Source of the DNA: Streptomyces sp. NRRL B-1347
GTDB lineage: Bacteria > Actinomycetota > Actinomycetes > Streptomycetales > Streptomycetaceae
Direction of reading: 5' to 3'
Length of the DNA stretch: 64,000 bases
Assembly: GCF_000720325.1 (NCBI RefSeq)
Contig: NZ_JOJM01000035.1
Span: 1-64,000, forward strand
Shown here piece by piece: positions 25,719 through 33,727 of the stretch (positions are counted from its first letter, which is position 1; each line of letters starts with the position of its first letter). Below the pieces are notes generated by a model, which had not been told where the DNA came from, ran no database searches, and worked only from the letters and a program-made list of their open reading frames with translations. The translations under genes and the position numbers were made by a program.

Positions 25719-26894
25719 CTACGCGTAGTCGTCCAGGATCCGGCGTGCCACCGACGTGACGTGCAACTCGTCCGGGCCGTCGAGGATCCGCGCGGCGCGC
25801 CCCGTGCGAAGGAGCGCGGGCAGCGGCGTGTCGGGGCCGAGCCCGGCCGCGCCGTGCACCTGGATCGCCGCGTCCACGACCTGCTGGAGGGTGCGGGCCG
25901 CGGCGACCTTCGCCAGGCCCACCTCGACGTGCGCGTCCTCGCCCGCGGCGAGCCGCGCGACCGCCTCGTGCACCAGCGGACGCGTCGTCCGCAGCGCGAG
26001 CAGCGACTCGAAGACGTGCTGCTGGACGAGCTGGTGGGAGCGGAGCGGGCCGCGTGCGCCGCCGCGCGTGGCGGCGCGCCCCGCCAGCAGGTCGAAGGCC
26101 CGCTGCGCCTGCCCGAGCCAGCGCAGGCTCCGCAGCGTACGGCCGAGCTGGAGCCGTTCGGCGGCGACGGACAGGCCCGCGCCGCGCTCGCCGACCAGGT
26201 GGTCGCCGGGCACGCGGACGTCGTCGAGGGCGATCTCCCACTGGCCGCTCGCGCCGAGCACGGGCAGTTCGCGGACGACGCGGAAGCCGGGCGAGCGCGT
26301 CGGCACGACGAACAGGGACAGACCGCCGCGGTCCGGCGGCGCGCCGTCGGTGCGGGCGAGCACGGTCACCAGGTCCGCGCCCGCCACGCCGGACGTGAAC
26401 CACTTGCGGCCGCTGACCACCCAGTCCCCGTCCGCCCGCCGCACCGCCGTCGTCGCGGTCAGGAACGGGTCGGTGCCGGGGCTCTCCGGCTCGGTCATGG
26501 CGTAGCAGGCGCGCAGTTCGCCCGCGACTAGCCCGGGGAGGTACGCCGCGCGGACGCGCGCGCTGCCGTGCCGCAGCAGCATCCGTACGTCGAGCAGCGG
26601 CGCGGAGCCGAGCGCGGCGGGCCCGTGGTCGCTGGCGCCCTCCACCTCCGCGTGCCGCGCGTACGCGGCCAAGCCGAGGCCCTGGCCGCCCAGTTCGGCG
26701 GGCAGGGGCAGCGCCCAGAGCCCCGCGTCCCGGGCGCGGTCCCGCAGCGCGCGCAGCGCCTCGCCGGCCTCGGGCCCGCCCGCGTCCAGGACGTCCTCAC
26801 GGGGCATGACGTGCTCCCGTACGAACGCCTCGACGCGCCCGCCGAGCTCCGCGTCCGACCCGTCCCACTCCGTCAACTCCGCCACCGCCGCCAC
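25719..26894 (-). CDS. Acyl-CoA dehydrogenase family protein (391 aa)
   Basis: This is a FAD enzyme that oxidises an acyl-CoA at the alpha-beta bond. Typical signatures are CYAMTEPESPGTDP and RKWFTSGVAGADLVTVLART (flavin and substrate binding), and a helical C-terminus with IQVHGAAGLGPDTPL and RTGRAARILDGPDELHVTSVARRIL. GTG 26894 follows GGAAGG closely and keeps the usual length near 390. It is divergent from the CoA-transferase gene across 148 bases, so the two are probably coregulated. The substrate is unknown. Confidence 0.9.
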   Translation of the reverse strand: MAAVAELTEWDGSDAELGGRVEAFVREHVMPREDVLDAGGPEAGEALRALRDRARDAGLWALPLPAELGGQGLGLAAYARHAEVEGASDHGPAALGSAPLLDVRMLLRHGSARVRAAYLPGLVAGELRACYAMTEPESPGTDPFLTATTAVRRADGDWVVSGRKWFTSGVAGADLVTVLARTDGAPPDRGGLSLFVVPTRSPGFRVVRELPVLGASGQWEIALDDVRVPGDHLVGERGAGLSVAAERLQLGRTLRSLRWLGQAQRAFDLLAGRAATRGGARGPLRSHQLVQQHVFESLLALRTTRPLVHEAVARLAAGEDAHVEVGLAKVAAARTLQQVVDAAIQVHGAAGLGPDTPLPALLRTGRAARILDGPDELHVTSVARRILDDYA

Positions 26895-27042
26895 CGCTTC
26901 CTTCCGTTCGCCGGGAACCCGCGGGCCCGGGCGCCCGACTGACTCTCCATGGAACTGGTCGGGCGCCGACGGCCCCGGGTTCCCGCCTTCGCCACGAACC
27001 CGGTGCGGCGCCCGCCGCACCGGGAGAGGAGACACGACGGAC

Positions 27043-28854
27043 ATGACCCAGGCAGCGTCACAAGACCTCACCGCACGGGCCGGGGCACGGCCCCTCGACG
27101 CGTTGCGCTGCGACATCGTCGGGCCGCCCGAGCTGACCGACGTCGTCACGGCGCACCTGCGGCTGCTCGGCGCGCACACGACCCGGTCCGACGACGGGGC
27201 CGGGAGCGGCCGCGCGGTGCTCTGCGGCGGGGGCTTCGGGCCGGTGGAGGCCGAGGTCCGCTGGGCGGACCCGCTGGGCCCGGCGCGCGACGCCGTGGCC
27301 CCGCCCGCGGGCGCCGCCCCCGGCGGCCCCGGGCCCGGCTCCGTCCACGACGAGGCCACCGCCCAGGCCGCCACCGGCGTGATGTCCGTGCACGGCCGCC
27401 GCGACGGCGCACCGCGCGGCCTCGGCGTCGACTACACCGCGACCGCCGCGGGCGTCCTCGCCGTCCAGGGCCTGCTCGCCGGGCTCGTGGCGGAGGCCCG
27501 CGGCGGAACCGCGGGCCGGGTCACGACCAGCGCGGTGCGCGCGGGGCTGCTCGCCGTCTCGCAGTACGCCGCGGCCGAAGGGGCCGACGAGGGCGAGGCG
27601 GCGCAGCTCGCCCCGGGCGGACCGCCGTTCACCTCCGCCGACGGCGTCGTCTTCGAGCTGGAGACCCTCGACCCGGGCGCCTGGGCGGCGTTCTGGCGGG
27701 CCCTGGGCGCGCCCGCCGAGGCGCTGCGCGCGGGCTGGCGCCCCTTCCAGTTCCGGTACGCCACCGCCTGCGCGCCCTTCCCCGAGGCCCTGCACACCAC
27801 CGTGCACGGCGCCGCCTGGAGCCGGATCCAGGCGGCCGCCGCCGCGTCAGGCGCCGAGGTGTGCGCCCTGCGCACGCTCGCCGAGCGCGCCGCCGAGTAC
27901 GACCACGCGCCGCCGTGGACGCTCACGCCGTACGGCCCCGGCGGGCTCGTGCACCACCGCCAAGTCCCCACGCCCGAACGGCCCCTGGCCGGGCTCACCG
28001 TCCTGGAGGCGGGCCGCCGCATCCAGGCCCCGCTGGCCGCGCACCTGCTGCGCCTCCTCGGAGCCGACGTCGTGCGCGTCGAGCCGCCGGGCGGCGACCC
28101 GCTGCGCGGCATGCCGCCCGCGTGCGGCGGCGTCTCCGCGCGCTGGCTCGCCCTCAACCGCGGCAAGGACGCGGTCGAGGCCGACATCAAGTCCCCCTCC
28201 GGGCGCCGCAGGCTGCGCGACCTCGTCGCCGACGCGGACGTGTTCCTGCACAACTGGGCGCCGGGCAAGGCCGCCCAGCTGGCCCTGGACGCGGACGACC
28301 TGGCGCGCGTCAACCCCGGCCTCGTGTACGCGTACACCAGCGGCTGGGCGGGCCGGATCGACGGCGCGCCCATGGGCACGGACTTCATGGTCCAGGCGCG
28401 CACCGGCGTTGGCGAGGCCGTGCGGCCCGCCGACGAGCCGCCCGCGCCCTCCCTGATGACGCTCCTCGACGTCCTCGGCGGGCTGCTCGGCGCGGAGGCC
28501 GTGCTCGCGGGGCTGCTCCTGCGCGAGCGCGCCGGGGGGCGGGGGGTGCGGGTCGACTCCTCGCTGCTCGGTGCGGCGGACGCGCTCGTCGGGCCCGCGA
28601 TCGCGCGCGGGGCGCGTCGGCCGGGCGGGTTCCGGCGGCCCCTGCGCACCGCTGACGGGTGGGTGGCTCCTGGGGACGGGTGTGCCGCTGCCGTCGGGGC
28701 GTACGACGTCGGGGGGCTGGGCACGGGCGACGCGGTGCGGCTGCTGGCGGCGCACGGGCTGAAGGCGACCGCGGTCGCCTCCGACCTCGCGGGGGCCCTC
28801 GGCCGTGACGGCCATGGCGCGCCGGTGGTCCCGGACCCGTGGACCTTCGGCTGA
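27043..28854 (+). CDS. CaiB/BaiF-type CoA-transferase, double-length (603 aa)
   Basis: A class III CoA-transferase moves CoA between carboxylates. The C-terminal part has LTVLEAGRRIQAPLAAHLLRLLGADVVRVEPPGGDPLRG, LNRGKDAVEADIKS and MGTDFMVQARTG, where the Asp fits the family's catalytic position. The first half is a degenerate second copy (VDYTATAAGVLAVQGLLAGLV). ATG 27043 has GAGAGGAG upstream. It is divergent from an acyl-CoA dehydrogenase and followed, after a dispersed repeat, by an acyl-CoA synthetase; together they suggest activation and beta-oxidation of an organic acid. Confidence 0.88.
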   Translation: MTQAASQDLTARAGARPLDALRCDIVGPPELTDVVTAHLRLLGAHTTRSDDGAGSGRAVLCGGGFGPVEAEVRWADPLGPARDAVAPPAGAAPGGPGPGSVHDEATAQAATGVMSVHGRRDGAPRGLGVDYTATAAGVLAVQGLLAGLVAEARGGTAGRVTTSAVRAGLLAVSQYAAAEGADEGEAAQLAPGGPPFTSADGVVFELETLDPGAWAAFWRALGAPAEALRAGWRPFQFRYATACAPFPEALHTTVHGAAWSRIQAAAAASGAEVCALRTLAERAAEYDHAPPWTLTPYGPGGLVHHRQVPTPERPLAGLTVLEAGRRIQAPLAAHLLRLLGADVVRVEPPGGDPLRGMPPACGGVSARWLALNRGKDAVEADIKSPSGRRRLRDLVADADVFLHNWAPGKAAQLALDADDLARVNPGLVYAYTSGWAGRIDGAPMGTDFMVQARTGVGEAVRPADEPPAPSLMTLLDVLGGLLGAEAVLAGLLLRERAGGRGVRVDSSLLGAADALVGPAIARGARRPGGFRRPLRTADGWVAPGDGCAAAVGAYDVGGLGTGDAVRLLAAHGLKATAVASDLAGALGRDGHGAPVVPDPWTFG

Positions 28855-28864
28855 CGCCCTGACC

Positions 28865-29034
28865 CTCGCGGTGCGCCCCTGGCCCGCCCCTTCCCGAACT
28901 GGGGCTCCGCCCCAGACCCCGCTCCTCAAACGCCGGAGAGGCTGGATCTTTCAGCCCGTCCGGCGTTTGAGGACCGGGGGTACGGGGGCGGAGCCCCCGG
29001 AGCGGGAAGGGGCGGGTCTGGGGCGCACCGCGAG
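28865..29034. repeat. Dispersed intergenic inverted-repeat element, copy 1
   Basis: This element of about 170 bases is nearly self-complementary: the outer arms CTCGCGGTGCGCCCC and their complement end at 28865 and 29034. The core is CTCAAACGCCGG ... CCGGCGTTTGAG around GGATCTTTCAG. Parts recur at 49332-49406, 57530-57725 and 61109-61136. It holds no reading frame and could fold into a long hairpin ending the upstream transcript. Confidence 0.8.
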
Positions 29035-29079
29035 GGATCGCACACCTGCCACATCCACACCTCACCCAAGGAGCCCCCC

Positions 29080-30735
29080 ATGCCCCCCACCCTCAAGGAC
29101 CTCCTCCCCGTCGCCCTCCGCAGGAGCTGGGCGGTGGACGGGACCTGTCCCGACCTCGACCTGTACAGCCTGTTCCGGGCGCGGCAGGTCAGTGATCTGC
29201 ATCGCGCGGCCGTCGTCGACGCCAAGGGCAAGCTCTGCTACACCGCTCTGGACCGCAAGGTCCGATGTCTGGCCGTCGGGCTCAGAGGGCTTGGCATAGG
29301 CCAGGGCGACGTCGTCGGCGTGCAACTGCCCAACGAGCGGGACGCGGTCGTCACGGACCTCGCCCTCGCCGCCGTCGGCGCGGTCGCGCTGCCCTTCCCC
29401 GTGGGCCGGGGCGCCGCCGAGGCCACCAGCCTGCTGCGCCGCGCGGAGGCCGTCGCGGTGGTCGCGGCGGCGGAGCACCGGGGCGCGCACCCGGCGCGGG
29501 CGCTCGCCGACGCGCGGCCCGCCCTGCCCGCGCTGCGCCACGTCGTCGCGGCGGGCCGGGGCCCGCAGCCCGAAGGGGCCCTGACGCTGCGCGAGTTGCT
29601 CCGCTGCGACCCGAACGACTTCGTCGCCGCGCGGCCCGACCCGGACGGCCCCGCCCGCATCCTGGTCTCCTCGGGCTCCGAGGCCGAGCCGAAGATGGTC
29701 GCGTACTCGCACAACGCCCTGGCCGGCGGCCGCGGCAACTTCTTCGCCTCGCTCATGCCCGACCGGGCCGCCCCGCCGCGCTGCCTCTTCCTGGTGCCGC
29801 TCGCCTCGGCCTTCGGCTCCAACGGCACCGCCGTCGCCCTCGCCCGGCACGGCGGCACGCTCGTCCTGCTCGACCACTTCACGCCCGAGGCCGCGATCGC
29901 CGCGATCCGGGAGCACGAGCCCACGCACGTCCTCGGCGTACCGACGATGGCCCGGATGATCCTGGACCGCCTGGCGGCCGACGGCGGGACGCTGCCGCCG
30001 CCCACCGCCCTTGTGCTCGGCGGCTCCCCGCTGGACGCCACCACGGCGGCCGCCGCCCGCGAGGCCTTCGGCTGCCCCGTCGTGAACCTGTACGGCTCCG
30101 CGGACGGCGTCAACTGCCATACCGGTCTTGAGGGATACGAGGCGAGCGAAGCCCCGGAGCACGGCGTCGTGGCCGGGCGGCCCGACCCGCGCGTCGCCGA
30201 CATCCGCGTCGCCGACCCCGCCACCCACGAGCCGGTGCCGGACGGCACCGTCGGCGAGATCGTCGCGCGCGGCCCGATGACCCCGCTGTGCTACGTCGGC
30301 GCCCCCGACCTCGACGCCCGCTACCGCACCCCCGACGGGTGGGTCCGCACCGGCGATCTGGGCCTGATCGACGGCGGCGGCGTGCTGCACGTCGTCGGCC
30401 GCCTCAAGGACGTGGTGATCCGCGGCGGCGCCAACATCAGTCCGGCCGAGGTGGAGCGCGAGCTGAGCGCGCATCCGCTGGTGCGGGACGTGGTGTGCGT
30501 CGGCGTCCCCGACTCGGTGATGGGGGAGCGGCTCGCGGCCTGCGTGGTGCCCGTCTCGGGCGGACCGGACGGGGCGCCGCTGAGCCTCGACGCCCTCGGC
30601 GAGCACCTCGCGGCCCGTGGCGTCGACCGGGTGAAGCACCCCGAACGGCTGCTGCTCGTACCGGAGTTGCCGCTGACCCCGGCGGGCAAGCCGGACCGGG
30701 CGGCGCTGCGGGAGAAGGCGGTCGCGGGCGCCTGA
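29080..30735 (+). CDS. AMP-forming acyl-CoA synthetase (551 aa)
   Basis: This ANL-superfamily ligase activates a carboxylic acid to its CoA ester via an adenylate. Visible core motifs are a diverged A3 loop (ILVSSGSEAEPKMVAYSHNAL), A5 NLYGSADGVN, A7 DGWVRTGDLG, A8 GRLKDVVIRGGANISPAEVE, and A10 LTPAGKPDRAAL with the catalytic Lys. The A3 loop has SSGSEAEPK instead of the usual TSGTTGxPK. AAGGAG sits seven bases before ATG 29080. It probably works with the CoA-transferase and dehydrogenase upstream. Confidence 0.9.
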   Translation: MPPTLKDLLPVALRRSWAVDGTCPDLDLYSLFRARQVSDLHRAAVVDAKGKLCYTALDRKVRCLAVGLRGLGIGQGDVVGVQLPNERDAVVTDLALAAVGAVALPFPVGRGAAEATSLLRRAEAVAVVAAAEHRGAHPARALADARPALPALRHVVAAGRGPQPEGALTLRELLRCDPNDFVAARPDPDGPARILVSSGSEAEPKMVAYSHNALAGGRGNFFASLMPDRAAPPRCLFLVPLASAFGSNGTAVALARHGGTLVLLDHFTPEAAIAAIREHEPTHVLGVPTMARMILDRLAADGGTLPPPTALVLGGSPLDATTAAAAREAFGCPVVNLYGSADGVNCHTGLEGYEASEAPEHGVVAGRPDPRVADIRVADPATHEPVPDGTVGEIVARGPMTPLCYVGAPDLDARYRTPDGWVRTGDLGLIDGGGVLHVVGRLKDVVIRGGANISPAEVERELSAHPLVRDVVCVGVPDSVMGERLAACVVPVSGGPDGAPLSLDALGEHLAARGVDRVKHPERLLLVPELPLTPAGKPDRAALREKAVAGA

Positions 30736-30749
30736 GCCGCGCGACACAT

Positions 30750-30790
30750 GGGGGTGCCCCCTCCGGGCCCGGCCCGGAGGGGGCACCCCC
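30750..30790. terminator. Strong bidirectional hairpin terminator
   Basis: A perfect 19-bp stem (30750-30768 with 30772-30790) and a 3-base loop lie between converging genes. Confidence 0.85.
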
Positions 30791-30798
30791 GGCGCGTG

Positions 30799-31629
30799 CT
30801 ACTCCGCGCGCATGGCCTTCTTCAGCTGCGCCGCCGCGTTCCGGTACACCGGCAGCAGGTCCAGATCGTCCCCGGGGTAGTTGACGATCTTCACCTGCTC
30901 GGCGCCGGAGCCGGGCAGGACCGTGCCGGTCGACATGTGCGCGTTGTCGAGCACGAGCGCGGGCTTCTTCTTCCCGAGCTCGGCGACCTGGGAGGCCTTC
31001 ACCGGCTCGGGGCCGTAGGTGCCGACGGTACGGGCGCCCGCCATCCGCGCCGACCACGTGGTGAACACCTGGCTGACCGCGGTCGGCGCCTTGCCGCCCG
31101 GCCAGGCGGACTTGAGGTCGCCGGACAGCTTGGCGTACTCGCGCTCGAAGGACGCCTTCCACTTCTTCGCGGACACCTCGGTGCCGAAGAGGCCGCCGAG
31201 CCGGGTCACCTCGCCGACGGCCTTGCCCGCGTCGTTGTCGAGGTTCACCTGGACGAGCTCGGCCTTCGAGCCCGCCGCCTCCTTGATCTTGTCGGCGTAC
31301 GGCTCGAACGGCGCGTACAGCACGAAGTCGGCCTTGGCGACGGCCGCGAGGTCGGAGGGCTTGGGGTCGTAGTCCGGCGCGTGGTGCGTGGACGGCGGCA
31401 CCAGGACGGTGACGTCCTTCGCCCCCGCCGCCTTGGCGAACGCGCCCTCCCAGGTGGTGGTCGCGACGACCACGGGCCCGCCGCCCTCGCCCGCGTCGGT
31501 CTTCTTGGGCTGGTTCTCGTCGGCGCAGGCGGTGGCCGTGAGGGCGAGCGCGGCGCTCAGTGCCACGGCCCCGGCGGTGCGGGAGAGGTGCTGGGGGAGG
31601 TGGGGGACACGGACGCCGGTGCGCGCCAT
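30799..31629 (-). CDS. ZnuA-like metal ABC transporter substrate-binding lipoprotein (276 aa)
   Basis: This is an extracytoplasmic lipoprotein that captures a divalent metal, probably Zn or Mn. It has a signal peptide with a lipobox-like end (ALALTATAC, Cys about 35). The cluster A-I fold is seen from VVVATTTWEGAFAKAAGAKDVTVLVPP. STHHAPDYDPKPSDLAAVAKADFVLYAPFEPYADKI contains the likely metal His residues. Its 5' end overlaps the permease gene by 73 bases, which is long, so either a downstream start is used or the permease tail is dispensable. It is the last gene of the reverse-strand metal operon. Confidence 0.85.
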   Translation of the reverse strand: MARTGVRVPHLPQHLSRTAGAVALSAALALTATACADENQPKKTDAGEGGGPVVVATTTWEGAFAKAAGAKDVTVLVPPSTHHAPDYDPKPSDLAAVAKADFVLYAPFEPYADKIKEAAGSKAELVQVNLDNDAGKAVGEVTRLGGLFGTEVSAKKWKASFEREYAKLSGDLKSAWPGGKAPTAVSQVFTTWSARMAGARTVGTYGPEPVKASQVAELGKKKPALVLDNAHMSTGTVLPGSGAEQVKIVNYPGDDLDLLPVYRNAAAQLKKAMRAE

Positions 31630-32453
31630 GAGGTGATGCTCCGTTCGGGGATGAGGTGGACGGCGAGGACGACGGCCCCCGCCAGCAGGACGAGGACGGG
31701 CCCGGGGGGCCAGTCCAGCCACAGGGCGAGCAGGAAGCCCGTGGTGTTCACGACGACGCCGATGGCCACGGCCCACAGCGCGATCGTGGTGAGCCGGTTG
31801 CCGAGGCGGCGCGCGGCGAGCGCGGGAAGCAGCGTGAGCGCGTCGACCAGCAGCGCGCCGGTCAGCTTGATCGCCCCGGCCACCGCGACGGCGACCAGGA
31901 CGAGCAGCACCACGGTGAGCCCGCCGACGGGCACCCCGGAGCACTGCGCCAGCTCACGGTCGTACAGCAGCAGCGCGAGGTCGCGCCGCCGCCAGAAGAA
32001 CAGCGCCGGTACGGCCACGGCGAGCACCGCGACGACGACGATGTCGGCGGTGGTGACCGACAGGATCGACCCCCACAGCAGCGCGAACGCGCCGGAGGCG
32101 TTGACCCCCGCCACCGAGAGGACGAGCAGCGTGGCCGCGATGGCCATGCTCATCAGCAGGCCCATCGCTCCCGAGAGGCCGTCCGGCGTGCGGGCCAGGG
32201 GCGCCACGCCCGCCCCCGCGAGGGCGCAGGCCACCAGGGCGCACAGCATCGGGTCGAGCCCCGTCAGCAGCCCGACCGCGATGCCGAGCAGCGCGACGTG
32301 CATCATCGCGAACCGCACCGGCATGATGTCGAGCCCGACGATCACGACGCCGACGACGGGCAGTCCCACGGCGGCGAGCAGCAGCGCGAACCCGGCGCGC
32401 TGCACCGGCACGAGCTGGAGCATGAGGCCGAGGTCGGCGGTGGCGAGGGTCAT
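31557..32453 (-). CDS. Metal ABC transporter permease (298 aa)
   Basis: This is the inner-membrane component of a ZnuB/MntB-type (ABC-3) importer with seven to nine hydrophobic helices. Characteristic stretches are MPVRFAMMHVALLGIAVGLL, LLWGSILSVTTADI, and VGGAIKLTGALLVDALTLLPA-like text (seen as VAGAIKLTGALLVDALTLLPA). The last 40 residues are Pro/Ser-rich (PASVSPTSPSTSPAPPGPWH) and lie in the overlap with the binding-protein gene. It shares a four-base ATGA overlap with the ATPase gene. Confidence 0.88.
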   Translation of the reverse strand: MTLATADLGLMLQLVPVQRAGFALLLAAVGLPVVGVVIVGLDIMPVRFAMMHVALLGIAVGLLTGLDPMLCALVACALAGAGVAPLARTPDGLSGAMGLLMSMAIAATLLVLSVAGVNASGAFALLWGSILSVTTADIVVVAVLAVAVPALFFWRRRDLALLLYDRELAQCSGVPVGGLTVVLLVLVAVAVAGAIKLTGALLVDALTLLPALAARRLGNRLTTIALWAVAIGVVVNTTGFLLALWLDWPPGPVLVLLAGAVVLAVHLIPERSITSWRAPASVSPTSPSTSPAPPGPWH

Positions 32454-33115
32454 CCGGCCGCCGCCCTTCCGAGGCCGGTCGGCGGCACCTCGCGCAGGCG
32501 GCCCGCGGCCATGTCCAGGACGCGGTCGCAGCGCGCGGCGAGCGTCCGGTCGTGGGTGACGACCAGAAGCGTGACCGGCAGCGAGGTGAGCACCTCCGCG
32601 GCCTCCTCCTGACCCGCGAAGTCGAGGGCGGCGGTGGGCTCGTCGGCGAGCAGCACCCCGGCCCCGGCGGCGACGCAGCCCACCGCGCGGGCCAGATAGG
32701 TCCGCTGGAGCTGGCCGCCGGACAGGGTGTGCAGCGGCTTGCGGCGCAGCTGGCCGACGCCGAGGCCTTCCGCCGCGTCCGCCGCCGGGCCCGGGGCGCC
32801 GCTGGAGTCCAGCAACTCGCCCGCGAGCAGCGGGAAGCGGCCCGTCGCGGGCTTCTGCGGCACCCAGGCGCAGGCGCGCCGCCGCCAGGCGCGGTCCGCG
32901 GCCGAGCGGGTGTCGCGCCCGCCCACGAGGACCGTGCCGCGGGTCTGCCGGTGCAGGCCGAGCACGGCGCGCAGCAGCGTGGACTTGCCGGAGCCGTTCG
33001 TCCCGGTCAGCGCCACGCGCTCGCCCGCCGCGACCTCCAGGTCGACGCCGTCCACGGCGATGACGCGCCCGTGCCCGCAGGTCACGTCGCGCAGCTGTAC
33101 CTCAAGCCCGCCCAT
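32450..33115 (-). CDS. Metal ABC transporter ATP-binding protein (221 aa)
   Basis: This is the cytosolic ATPase of the importer. It has Walker A GTNGSGKST, Q-loop WVPQKP, signature LSGGQLQR, Walker B VLLADEPTAALD and the switch His in VVTHDR. It is the first gene of the three-gene ABC set and begins 117 bases after the PCu(A)C gene on the same strand. I looked for a Zur-like palindrome in that gap and saw none. Confidence 0.92.
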   Translation of the reverse strand: MGGLEVQLRDVTCGHGRVIAVDGVDLEVAAGERVALTGTNGSGKSTLLRAVLGLHRQTRGTVLVGGRDTRSAADRAWRRRACAWVPQKPATGRFPLLAGELLDSSGAPGPAADAAEGLGVGQLRRKPLHTLSGGQLQRTYLARAVGCVAAGAGVLLADEPTAALDFAGQEEAAEVLTSLPVTLLVVTHDRTLAARCDRVLDMAAGRLREVPPTGLGRAAAG

Positions 33116-33232
33116 AGGCCGTCACGCGCCTTCCTTCCGTCGCCTCGGCTCACGCCGTGTGCGGCAGTAGTCGGACGCGCGGCGCACAGAGTTCCCGTAC
33201 GTCCCGACGGAGTTGCGCCGTGCGCGGCGGGC

Positions 33233-33727
33233 TCAGCTGCCGGGGCGCACCACCACGGCCGTCACCCGCACCTCGCCGCTGTGCCGGAACGTCAGGACGA
33301 ACGGCACCTCGGCGCCCAGGCGCAGGGGCCGCTTCGGGCGGAGCATCACGTCGAGCCCGTCGGGCCTCATGGTGATCCGCTTGCCCGCGGGCACCGTCGC
33401 CGACTCCACCATCCGCATCGACTCGACGTTGCGGCCCCGCTGCTCCACGGTCCTGCTGAGCATGACGTCGACGGCCTGGGGCGAGCTGACGGACTCCAGT
33501 ACGTCGTCGGAGTCGCCGGAGTTGGTGATCCGGAAGAACGCGGCGGTCTCCGCGACGCTCCCGTAGCTCAGGAACACCCGCCCGTCCGCCACCGAGATCC
33601 GCGCGGGCCCGCCCGCGGCACCGGCCGCGACCCAGGCCGTGAGCCCGCCCAGGGTGAGCGCGGCGGCGACGACCGGCGCGAGCGCGGCCAGGAGGCCGCC
33701 GCGCAGGCGTGTGTACAGGGTGCTCAT
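33233..33727 (-). CDS. Copper chaperone PCu(A)C domain protein (164 aa)
   Basis: This is a secreted or membrane-anchored copper-delivery protein. A signal-anchor helix (GGLLAALAPVVAAALTLGGLTAWVAAGAA) precedes a cupredoxin-like PCu(A)C domain (AAFFRITNSGDSDDVLESVSSPQ). The copper-ligand region is VDVMLSRTVEQ, then ESMRMVESATVPAGKRITMRPDGLDVMLRPKRPL. The usual first His of the HxnM motif is not obvious, so affinity may differ. It overlaps the P-type ATPase gene by four bases. Confidence 0.85.
   Translation of the reverse strand: MSTLYTRLRGGLLAALAPVVAAALTLGGLTAWVAAGAAGGPARISVADGRVFLSYGSVAETAAFFRITNSGDSDDVLESVSSPQAVDVMLSRTVEQRGRNVESMRMVESATVPAGKRITMRPDGLDVMLRPKRPLRLGAEVPFVLTFRHSGEVRVTAVVVRPGS

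Noticed and set aside
33116..33232. Zur-type operator before the metal ABC genes
   Set aside because: No palindrome with the AT-rich Zur pattern is visible; the gap is GC-rich and plain.
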